Shown: positions 20,901-30,426 of the stretch, piece by piece | Position numbering within the stretch: the stretch's first letter is position 1 | Layout: each line of letters begins with the position of its first letter | Source of the DNA: Liolophura sinensis | Taxonomy: Eukaryota > Mollusca > Polyplacophora > Chitonida > Chitonidae | DNA: 64,000 bases | Direction of reading: 5' to 3' | NCBI RefSeq assembly: GCF_032854445.1 | Contig: NC_088304.1 | Location: 30,263,732-30,327,731, forward strand | Notes under the pieces: generated by a model | The model's database searches: none | Seen by the model: the letters and a program-made list of their open reading frames with translations, nothing else | What the model was told of the DNA's origin: nothing | Position numbers and translations under genes: made by a program

Positions 20901-21269
20901 AGGTGGGTGATTTACGCACTCAAGTTTCCTCAACCTATAAAACTGATGAAATAATCTTGGATTTGGCATTATAATAGGTAAACATCAATATATAAATCCT
21001 TTCTTGCATCTACTAAAATGTTTATGTACTTGTATTTGCCGGTGATATCGCTCTGTTTTCATTCCCACTGGTTTTTTGGACCCTGATTAATGCATTTTAT
21101 GCATATTGTCTAGAATGGAAGCTAACCCTAAAAGCTCAAAACGTGCGTCGAAATTCTGACGGTTCTGCTATAACTAATGTCATGACAAAATAGCTTCAAG
21201 GTAAAGTCGGGACCGGTAGATCCAGGATCAATCCTTGATCGAGTCACACCTAAGACTTTAAAAGAGGAA

Positions 21270-21540
21270 GTTGTAACTTCCTCGCTTGGCGTTCAGCATG
21301 AAGGGGATAGTGCGACGACTGGTTGACCCGTATCAGTATAATGGCTCGGGCGGGGCAGCTTACTTGCCTTCGGTAAGTCGTCTCAGTGAAGCAGCACTAG
21401 ATAAAAGAGCGGTGGAAATCCGTCCTGCGGCAAGGAGGTTCTTTACACGTAAATGCACCCTAAGGATTCCTTCGTCGTCATATGACTGAAAAATTGTTGA
21501 GTACGACGTTAAACCTCAGGCACTCACTCACTCACTCAAG
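21270..21540 (+). mobile_element. Second SINE-like family, longer copy
   Basis: Contains the segment shared with 7822-7980 and extends about 110 bp further 5' ('cgctgggcttgg'-like start, 'gtgcgacgactggttgaccc', 'ggctcgggcggggcagctta'). It ends in (CACT)n. The 3' motif 'catatgactgaaaaattgtt' is diagnostic. No clear tRNA head or target-site duplication was found. Confidence 0.7.
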
Positions 21541-21544
21541 GTAA

Positions 21545-22312
21545 AGTCTATTTAAATCTGAAAACATTGAACTTGCACAAGGTAAAAAGCGAAAGGACAG
21601 AAGTGTTGCGTATATTTTCGCCCTTAGATGAACTATCGATAAGTGTTTACTTTCAATTTTTGTGGGTTTCGCAACAGAGAAAATGTCTAAAAAAAATGGA
21701 TGCTTTTCAGTCAGGCAAACTCCCTCATTATCAACCAGTGATTGCGGGTAAGCTGTGCGGAAAAAAGGTTAGTAAGAAAGGAAGTAGGAAGTGCACGCAG
21801 GTGAATGCTTTGTGGCTATATGATCATGGTCAAATCTGTTCACCTGATCAAACTATTTGTCGTATTCTGATGACACTTCGCAACTGTTATTTAGCTACGA
21901 CTGGAATATCATTCTTAAATTGAACGTAAATGTTTGCCTACCGATGCTGCTTAACATGCTCCATTTAGTACTTCCCAACTCGCTCAGGTTAGGAGTTGTC
22001 GATTTGTTCATCGGATTAAATTAGATCGCGGCCTATGATATATGAACAGTTGCAAGGGTAATTGACTACAGAAAATCACTCAGGAAGAAACAGTTGTTAA
22101 TAGGCAATTTTTTTTCCTCCGACCATGCTGGGGACCACTTCAGCATTCAAATAATAATTTATCCGTCTTCAAAACATACTGTCCCGAACGGAAAATCCAT
22201 ATTAGGGGATTATTTTGGATGGCGCTTGATCCAGTTTTTCTTGTGGCTTAAATGACAATGTTGTGGGTTTTTTTAACATAACATCCAGTCAACCACATGA
22301 TTCTAAAAACAC
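21545..22312. other. No gene recognised; one weak 118-codon ORF
   Basis: A plus-strand ORF (21567-21923) is the longest in the stretch. It has no signal peptide, membrane segment, repeats or motif that I recognise, and no copy elsewhere. It is more likely chance than gene. Confidence 0.25.
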
Positions 22313-23770
22313 ACCTCTGGTGGGTTCCCCGCGGTGTAAGTAATAGCGCCTCAGCCCTTTAGGCAAGATTGTCGTAGAAGATAACTAACCTAGAGCTCTC
22401 CCGTGTGGGCCCGGTGAATATAACAGGCTGGCATCTTCTCGGTTGTGAGAAAGGCAGCCAGGGAGCAGCCTGTTTGCGACCCGTTATCTCCGAGGGCGTG
22501 TTGATCTTGCGAGGTCCTCACGCCCAACATTCCAGTTTGGAAGAGAGACAGAATGTGGGATGAGCCCGGCCTGATCAATCGGCTTGGTCACGTCTGGCCT
22601 CAGCGTAGTCCCAAAATTTCTCCATAACAATACGATTTATTTATTTCATTTGCTTGGTGTTTTACGCCGTACTCAAGAATATTTCTCTTATACGACGGCG
22701 GGCAGCATTATGATGGAAAAAAACCGGGCTGTGAAACCACGATCATCCGCAGGCTCCTGACAGGACCTTCCCACGTACGGTGGGAGCATGAGATGGACTT
22801 CACAGCGACTGCATTGATAGGAAGATTCTAGGCCATTACTCTGCACAGGCGCGCTAATCAACTGAGCCACGGAGGCCCCTACAACACAATTGTGAGAATA
22901 AATGTTATTTTTCAAATTTCGTTTGCGAGATTACGTTTGACGCGGTAGCTCGAGGATCAGTCAAGTAGTTCGTGTTATGTGCTACCTTCTTTATTTGGTG
23001 GTAGACCTAGGTGCTTTTGAAGGGGATCTGAGTTTGCTCACAAAGCTATCTAGTCAAGTATACCTCGTGGAGCCTGTTCCTGCTGGGTATCCCCATGTTC
23101 AGGCATCGCCATTATTGGAACTTGGCGGTAAGTGGGGAACACATAGGGTAAACTTATATTATCTATATGCCATGTTTTCTTTAAATCCTTTCTCAAATGT
23201 CTCTATTGTAACTACTAAGTCTTTCTCTCAGCCGATTTCAAGTGTTGACTAACAGAGAAAGTTTGAGGTTTTGTCGAACTCTATTGATAATGAATAGGAT
23301 AGTTGGCCGGCTTTCATCGTTCTCTCAACAAAGAGTAAACAAAAGCTGGCCTCCAAAATTCATTCATTTGTATTAGGAAGGGCTTTGCAGGGTCCAGCGG
23401 GAACATCAAAAAACGTTAAAAAGTTACCTTCCAGAGACATTCTCATTAATGTTTCCGGAAATAACAATCAAAATATTTTTCAGCTTTACACAAAGTTACT
23501 GATATTCCTGTTTTTACATCCCCTCACAATTTCGTGAATACCTGTCATAGACAGAGACGTGACAGTGATCAAGATATCATTAACTTTTCAGAAGAGGAAA
23601 TATGCTCAGAAATGAACCCACAGATTGAAACACTTCACTGCAACGTAATCTGGTAACATCCTTAAAATAAATACATGTCTTTTGACCTTCAATACTAAAT
23701 TTTTCCTCGTATATGTCCATTGGCCCGTGTATGGTTAGTGTGGACTTACATATTCATAACCCGACCTACA
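22313..23770 (+). mobile_element. LINE D: 5' UTR and partial gag, split by a SINE
   Basis: Starts with the family's 5' UTR ('ggcaagattgtcgtagaaga', 'acatcttctcggttgtgaga'-like sequence, 'gatcaatcggcttggtcacg'). It is interrupted by a SINE (22634-22878) and continues through the rest of the 5' UTR. The gag start follows near 23173 ('MFSLNPFSNVSIVTTKSFSQ') and then 'SWPAFIVLSTKS'-like sequence with frameshifts. Homology ends near 23770 within gag, so everything 3' is missing. That is unusual for a LINE, which normally loses its 5' end, and implies a later deletion. It sits only about 100 bp upstream of the plus-strand TLR pseudogene, in the same orientation. Confidence 0.82.
22634..22878 (-). 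mobile_element. SINE inserted in LINE D 5' UTR
   Basis: Reverse-orientation copy of the first SINE family: (TTTA)n tail at the left, 'ttacgccgtactcaagaata', and head ending 'gagccacggaggcccc'. Some central bases are lost. It interrupts the LINE UTR between 'ccataacaatac' and 'acaacacaattg'. Confidence 0.88.
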
Positions 23771-23874
23771 AGTAGTATATTAGACTTTTGGGCAACAGGT
23801 TGCACCTGATTTCGGAGCTCTTTCAAGTATTCACGTCAATTTAAGGTCAGGCAACAACCTCAAGGGTTCATAGA

Positions 23875-26087
23875 ATGTTGCTTACCTATATTTGTAGTGG
23901 TCCTGGTACTGATCAGAACTGATGAGCGCCACGTTGACCTACCTTATTGTAGATTGCAGACGGTACCAAGCAACATTCGTCATTAACAGAAAGTTTAAAA
24001 TTAAATTGGAATCTCTTGAGAACCATAACCAATTATGCCTTCATCAACCTGAGCTCTCTGACGGCCTTGGATCTGTCCGGTAACCGACTACAAAACCTAC
24101 AACCATGGGCTTTCAGAGGATTGCCAAAGCTCTTGTCTCTCAATCTGAACGATAACAATCTTCAATTAACCTAGGAAGCCTATCCTCCTAATGTCTTTCG
24201 ACCACTTCAGCGGTTAGAGACGCTCAAGGTAATCTACAAAGCTAACACTGATAGGAAAGACTTTTCAAATTGACATTCAGATCTGTGGCACTGCTTGTCA
24301 TTAATGGTATTAGTGTGCAACCTTTTAGACGGGGGTTTTCAATCATGTCCCAGCTTATGCTATTGCAGGTGTACTTAAGGAAGTAAGATACACCGAATGA
24401 AACGTTTGCTGTTTTCGGAAGCTTATCAATTAAGTCGTTACAAGTTGAGTGTGCAAAACTTGAAATAGGCAGTTTGAAACAATTCCCTCACATGAAAAGT
24501 TTAAAGATCAAAACTGATGGATTAAATCATGCATTATCTGCACTTGCCGACGTTTGCTACAGGAAGTTTACATATCTTTCCTTGTGTTACTGTAATGTCA
24601 ATATATACAGCCGTCCGAATCCAGATAATTTAATCATCACACGAAATAAGGTTGCCCTCTCTTGCAACCTTATGTGTTCAAGACCTAGATCTTAGTAAGA
24701 ATTATATTATCCGCTTGGATATTATAGCCATGTTTAAACTTAACTATCCAGAATGTTACGAAAGGGCGAACATTGGAGAAAATTATTTAGTTATAGCAAC
24801 TCACGTATTAATATGTGTATGTTTCCTGAGATTTACAAACCTCAATTTTCTAAACATCAGCCTTGGGAAAAGGTCAGTATGCCAGTCAGTAAGCCATTGT
24901 CCCTTGCAGCTAAACAGGGCCTGCTTAGTACCGCAGATACATTGCACCTAACAATTCCCTTTCTACCGTCACTGCAAACTGAATTCTAGCTGGTAGTAGT
25001 GAGTTCTCAAGAAATAATGTTACATTTAAAAACGCAGACAAACTTCGAAATGTCGACTTGGCATTCACCAAATGCACATGGCGTTGACTTCCGCTCTATT
25101 AAAAACTTAAAATCCCTTCACCTATCGAGCAACGTTTTAACAACGCTGCACAAGGAATTGTTTAAGCCACTTCTCAGGCTCGAAGTCTTGATCCTCAGAA
25201 ACAATAAGTTAACCGTAATTCCCTTGGCTCTCTTCAACATTAAGCCTCTGCCGTATTTGGATTTAACAGTCAGTGTTCTTTCCTCATTTTCCGAAGAAGA
25301 AAGGCAGTGGATCACTTCTACAACTTCTTTGGAAGGACAAGAGTCGGTGATTCTGTCTCTGAGTAATAACTCCTTCCTCTGTATCTGTAACACGCTGCCG
25401 TTTGTCCATTGAGTTTTAGCAAATTCTAACAATATCCTCGATCATGAAAGCCTGTCATGCAGTATGGAAAATGGAACAGTGGCAAATACAATGAGCCGGA
25501 AGTCAAAGGTAAAGGAAATGGATGTCTGCTGCGTCAGCAAGTTTTGGTTGACATGTTCTGTTGTTGGATCCTGTTTGTTAACTCTCTGTGTAATCTTGGC
25601 AATACTGGGTTATCGTTACAAATGGAAGATAAGGTACTTGATTAGGCCAGATGTCGTAGAGGTCCTGTATATGACGAATTGGCCATGGAACATTATCAAT
25701 ATGACGCCTTTGTGGCCTACAATTTCCAGAACTACCAGTGGCACTACCAGTGGTAATCTACGTTTTACGAAACGTTTTGGAAACTGAGAACAATTACAAA
25801 CTTTGCCTCCATGATCGTGATTTCCCTGTAGGTGTCAGCATACAACAGAATATTGTAGACGCCGTGAACAACAGCCGGAAAGTCATCCTGGTGATCACCA
25901 GAGCCTTTCTGAGAAGCGACTGATGTGAGTTTGAAATTCAAATGGCGGGCATGCGCATGATGAGAGACGGTCGTGAGGACGCCATTATTGTGATCATGAT
26001 GGACGAGATCCGGGTGGCCGAAATGCCAAGGTCGTTACTAAATTTGTGGAAACACATTACTTTTCTCGTGTTTTCTCACGCCCTTAA
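23875..26087 (+). pseudogene. Toll-like receptor pseudogene, many frameshifts and stops
   Basis: Homologous to the intact TLR over its whole length. It starts with a recognisable but frameshifted signal-peptide region (23875). LRR stretches are preserved in pieces (24060-24130; 24474-24695; 24652-24951; 24999-25412 with 'LEVLILRNNKLTVIPLALF'). The LRR cap ('FLCICNTLPFVH') is followed by TGA where the paralogue has a sense codon. The membrane segment 'FWLTCSVVGSCLLTLCVILA' (25530-25600) and TIR pieces (25738-25923: 'KLCLHDRDFPVGVSIQQNI') follow. Trp of 'SDWCEFE' is now TGA (25921-25923). Near 26070 about 55 bp of the final coding sequence is deleted, joining 'cttttctcgtg' to 'cacgccc' and the stop at 26085. 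Non-functional. Confidence 0.93.
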
Positions 26088-27021
26088 ACATGAACAGCAA
26101 TTATCCTTTTGTTAATTTTGTTCGTATATCATGGTGTTCTGAGTTGCAGTGGATAACGTTTGCTGGGCGTACATTGTTTTAAAATGTGATAATATAAAAT
26201 GCTTTAGAAGGTCTTGTACATGTGGAGCTATGAGAAATATGATCACAGCATATGCTGAACTCCCTAAATCATGGGGTATGTTTGATGTTATATCGTTGCT
26301 GAATCAGTGGTAACAGATTACTTATGTGGAGCGATGAGAAATATGATAAGAGCATATGCCGAACTCCCTAATGCATAGCGTGTGTATGTTTAATGTCATA
26401 GCGTTGCTGAATCAGTGGTAACGTTACTTATCTGGAGCTATGAGAAATATGATCACAGCATATGCTGAACTCCCTAAATCATGGGGTATGTATGTTTAAT
26501 ATGATATTGTTATTGAATCAGTGGTAACAGAATACTTATGAGCAAACTGACGAAAAGATTTTCAAAACAAAAAGGCTTCAGCAGGTGCTGGAACGCCCTC
26601 AGACAAGACAGTATTGCTATGTGTAGGCACGCTTTTTTCTGGAACATTTTCTTTTGTTCTAAAACTTACAACCTCGGAAACGTGTTTTCCACTTTATTCA
26701 CCCCCCAAGCTTTCGCTACTATCAGTAATGCCAAATGCATACCGGTATGTCAGTAAGGCATCTTGAAGACTTTCAACATAATTCTACCGTGTATGACAGT
26801 TCACTTACTGCGCCTATTTTTGTGTTGGGTCTTGTTTCTCACAGTTTGCACTCTGTATTTAGTGTTTGCGCTTAACTAAAATACATCACCAACAGTTTAG
26901 TAGGTGGTTACATCACACAGTAATGAATTGGGTTCTGTTGCCCGCGGAAGTATTTGTAAATTTGTAAGAGTAATTTGGTTATACACCGCGCCGTGGCCTG
27001 AAATACACACTGCAGCTCTTA
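26088..27021 (+). repeat. TLR 3' flank module (copy with 3 satellite monomers)
   Basis: Matches the flank of the intact TLR (51113-51930). It contains 'ttgttctgagttgcagtgg', three monomers of the 108-bp satellite (about 26210-26535) and a relic of the TIR end ('gagcaaactgacgaaaagat', 26538). 'ctcagacaagacagtattgc', 'gcataccggtatgtcagtaa' and 'tacaccgcgccgtggcctga' follow. No gene in it; the 72-aa ORF at 26538 is within this repeat. Confidence 0.8.
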
Positions 27022-27099
27022 TTTTCATGTGAGGAAATGAGCAAACGAGGGAAGGGATTTTCTGGGATCGACTCCTAGAAGTAATGGCACGCCCTTAAA
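27022..27099 (+). pseudogene. TLR 3'-end fragment
   Basis: Encodes a corrupted 'FS C(E)EMSKRGKGFSGIDS' equivalent of the last TIR residues, followed by 'gaagtaatggcacgccctta', identical to the end of the TLR coding sequence. It is the missing end of a TLR copy whose body is absent, standing in front of the satellite array. Confidence 0.85.
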
Positions 27100-28320
27100 C
27101 ATGAACACCAATTATCCTTTTGTCAGTTTTGTTCGTATATCATGTTGTTCTGAGCTACAGTGAATAACGTGCGCTGGGCGAAGATTGTTTTAAAATATGA
27201 TAATATAAAATGCTTTAGAAGTTTTTGTACATATGGAGATATCAGAAATATGATCACAGCATATGCTGAACTCCCTAAATCATGGGGTGTGTATGTTTGA
27301 TGTTATATCATTGCTGAATCCGTGGTCAGAGATTACTTATGTGGAGCGATGAGAAACATGATCAGAGCATATGCCGAACTCTCTAAACCTTGGGGTGTGT
27401 ATGTTTAATCTTATACCATTGCTGAATCAGTGGTCAGAGATTACTTATGTGGAGCGATGAGAAACATGATCAGAGCATATGCCGAACTCTCTAAATCTTG
27501 GGGTGTGTATGTTTAATCTTTTACCATTGCTGAATCAGTGGTCAGAGATTACTTATGTGGAGCTATGAGAAATATGATCACTGCATATGCTGAGCTCCTA
27601 AATCATGGGGTAAGTATGTTTAATGTCATAGCGTTGCTGAATTAGTGGTAACAGATTACTTATGTGGAGCGATGAAAAACATGATCACAGCATATGCTGA
27701 ACTTCTAAATCATGGGGTAAGTATGTTTAATGTCATAGCGTTGCTGAATTAGTGGTAACAGATTACTTATGTGGAGCGATGAGAAACATGATCACAGCAT
27801 ATGCTGAACTCATTAAATCATGGGGTAAGTATGTTTAATGTCATAGCGTTGCTGAATTAGTGGTAACAGATTACTTATGTGGAGCGATGAGAAACATGAT
27901 CACAGCATATGCTGAACTCCGTAAATCATGAGGTAAGTATGTTTAATGTCATAGCGTTGCTGAATTAGTGGTAACAGATTACTTATGTGGAGCGATGAGA
28001 AACATGATCACAGCATATGCTGAACTCCCTAAATCATGGGGTAAGTATGTTTAATGTCATAGCGTGGCTGAATTAGTAGTAACAGATTACTTATGTGGAG
28101 CGATGAGAAACCCGATCACAGCATATGCTGAACTCCCTAAATCATGGGGTAAGTATGTTTAATGTCATAGCGTTGCTGAATTAGTGGTAACAGATTACTT
28201 ATGTGGAGCGATGAGAAACATGATCACAGCATATGCTGAACTCCCTAAATCATGGGGTAAGTATGTTTAATGTCATAGCGTTGCTGAATTAGTGGTAACA
28301 GATTACTTATGTGGAGCGAT

Positions 28321-29178
28321 GAGAAACATGATCACAGCATATGCTGAACTTCTAAATCATGGGGTAAGTATGTTTAATATCATATCGTTGCTGAATCAGT
28401 GGTAACAGATTACTTATGTGGAGCGATGAGAAACATGATCACAGCATATGCTGAACTCTTAAATGATATGGTAAGTATGTTTAATATCATATCGTTGCTG
28501 AATTAGTGGTAACAGATTACTTATGTGGAGCGATGAGAAACATGACCACAGCATATGCTGAACTCCCTAAATCATGGGGTAAGTATGTTTAATTATATAT
28601 CGTTGCTAAATCAGTGGTAACAGATTACTTATGTGGAGCGATGAGAAACATGATCACAGCATATGCTGAACTCTTGAATCATGGGGTAAGTATGTTTAAT
28701 ATCATATCGTTGCAGAATCAGTGGTAACAGATTACTTATGTGGAGCGATGAGAAACATGATCACAGCATATGCTGAACTTCTAAATCATGGGGTAAGTAT
28801 GTTTAATATCATATCGTTGCTGAATCAGTGGTAACAGATTACTTATGTGGAGCGATGAGAAACATGATCACAGCATATGCTGAACTCTTAAATGATATGG
28901 TAAGTATGTTTAATATCATATCGTTGCTGAATTAGTGGTAACAGATTACTTATGTGGAGCGATGAGAAACATGACCACAGCATATGCTGAACTCCCTAAA
29001 TCATGGGGTAAGTATGTTTAATTATATATCGTTGCTAAATCAGTGGTAACAGATTACTTATGTGGAGCGATGAGAAACATGATCACAGCATATGCTGAAC
29101 TCTTGAATCATGGGGTAAGTATGTTTAATATCATATCGTTGCAGAATCAGTGGTAACAGATTACTTATGTGGAGCGAT
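28321..29178 (+). repeat. Higher-order repeat: two 429-bp four-monomer blocks
   Basis: The blocks differ from other monomers by shared variants in order: 'gaacttctaaatc', 'gaactcttaaatgatatgg', 'catgaccacag ... ttaattatatatcg', 'gaactcttgaatc ... gttgcagaatc'. All four variants recur in the same order in the second block, which is diagnostic of a block duplication. Confidence 0.92.
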
Positions 29179-29297
29179 GAGAAACATGATCACAGCATAT
29201 GCGGAACTCCCAAAATCATAGGGTATGTACGTTTAATGTTATATCGTTGCTAAATCAGTGGTAACACATTACTTATGTGGAGCTTTGAGAAACATGA

Positions 29298-29310
29298 TCA
29301 CAGCATATGC
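29298..29310 (+). repeat. Left target-site duplication of the LINE block
   Basis: TCACAGCATATGC here and TCACACCATATGC at 41701-41713 (12 of 13 identical) flank the entire LINE array. Both lie inside satellite monomers. Confidence 0.75.
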
Positions 29311-30426
29311 CTCCGTGGGGTTTCTGGGGTGATAAAAATAGGACCTCAGCCCTCTAGGCAAGCTTGTAAAAGTCGACTAACCTAGAGCTCTCCTGTGTGA
29401 GCCCGGTGAATATAATAGGCTCACATCTTCCCGGTTGTGTGAGAAGCAACTGGGGAGCGACCTGGGTTGCGACCCGTAATCTCGTGAGGACGGCCCCCGT
29501 GGGGTTTCCGGGGTGATAAGAATATGACTTCAGCCCTATAGGCAAGCTTGTCGTAAAAGTCGACTAACCTAGAGCTCTCCTGTGTGAGCCCGGTGAATAC
29601 AATAGGCTCACATCTTCTCGGTTGTGTGAGAGGCAACCGGGGAGCGACCTGTTTGCCGTGGGTTGCGACCCGTAATCTCCGATTTTTTTTTTTTTTTTTT
29701 TTTTTGATTGGTGTTTTACGCCGTACTCAAGAATATTTCACTTATACGACGGCGGCCAGCATTATGGTGGGTGGAAACCGGGCAGAGCCCGGGGGAAACC
29801 CACGACCATCCGCAGGTTGCTAGCAGACCTTCCCACGTACGGCCGGAGAGGAAGGCAGCATGAGCTGGTCTTGAACTCACAGCGACCGCATTGGTGAGAG
29901 GCTTCTGGGTCATTACGCTGCGCTAGCGCGCTAACCGACTGAGCCACGGAGGCCCCCGTAATCTCCGAGGACGGGATCCTGGTGGCTGAAGGTGGGTTGG
30001 TCTTGCGAGATCCTCACGCCCAACACGTCACTTTGACCCTTACTTGGAGTGAGACGGGAGGTCGGATGGGCCCAGTCCGATGAATCGGCTTGGTGATGTC
30101 TTGCCTCTGCGTCATCCCAAAGTTTTCTCTATAACATTCATAAGAGAATAAATGATACATTTTAACTTTCCTTTGAGGGATTACGTTTAAGGCGGTGGCT
30201 CATGGGTCAATCGAGTAGTACGTGTCTAATGGGTGACCTTATTCACTTGGTGGGAGAGAGAAGCTTGTGGTGGGGTTTGCTCATTGAGGCCATTTATTCG
30301 AGTATACCTCATGTGGAGTCCTTGGTGTGGTGTCCTGCTGGATCTCCGCAGGTTCAGGCATCGCCCTTGTTGGCACTCCGTGGTGGGTGGGGAACACATG
30401 GGGTGAATTGTTACAAAATATATACC
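29311..30426 (+). promoter_or_regulatory. LINE A 5' UTR with tandem partial repeat and nested SINE
   Basis: The first UTR segment (29311-29491: 'cctccgtggggtttctgggg', 'acatcttcccggttgtgtga') is followed by a second start of the same UTR (29492 onward). A SINE splits the second one at 29683. UTRs of this family are expected to carry the internal promoter. The repeated 5' segment may reflect addition of an extra promoter unit or a truncated older copy. The same UTR occurs at 22313, 63838 and (minus strand) 17515. Confidence 0.75.
29683..29954 (-). mobile_element. SINE inserted in LINE A 5' UTR, perfect 14-bp target-site duplication
   Basis: A 272-bp full-length copy, reverse orientation, with an uninterrupted 23-base poly(T) tail at 29683-29705 instead of the (TTTA)n of other copies. 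CCCGTAATCTCCGA at 29669-29682 recurs at 29955-29968. The pure tail and perfect duplication indicate a young insertion, later than LINE A itself. Confidence 0.95.

Larger units (their letters stand above)
27231..29310 (+). repeat. 108-bp satellite array, about 20 monomers, with a 429-bp higher-order repeat
   Basis: Monomer from 'ttacttatgtggagcgatga' through 'gatcacagcatatgctgaac' and 'ggggtaagtatgtttaat' to 'gttgctgaattagtggtaac', with starts at 27763, 27871 and 27979 (spacing exactly 108). Four-monomer block 28321-28749 is repeated at 28750-29178 with no difference that I can see, so the newest expansion was by a 4-mer. Single or few monomers occur downstream of each TLR copy (26210, 41714, 42790, 51235). 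The last part of the monomer resembles TIR coding sequence (see findings). The array is cut at 29310 by the LINE block and resumes at 41714. Confidence 0.93.

Noticed and set aside
21567-21923. 118-aa ORF as a novel gene
   Set aside because: No motif, signal, repeat, paralogue or regulatory context; the length is possible by chance in this window.
27231-29310. CRISPR-like direct repeats
   Set aside because: Contiguous 108-bp monomers without variable spacers, in a eukaryotic context; a satellite.
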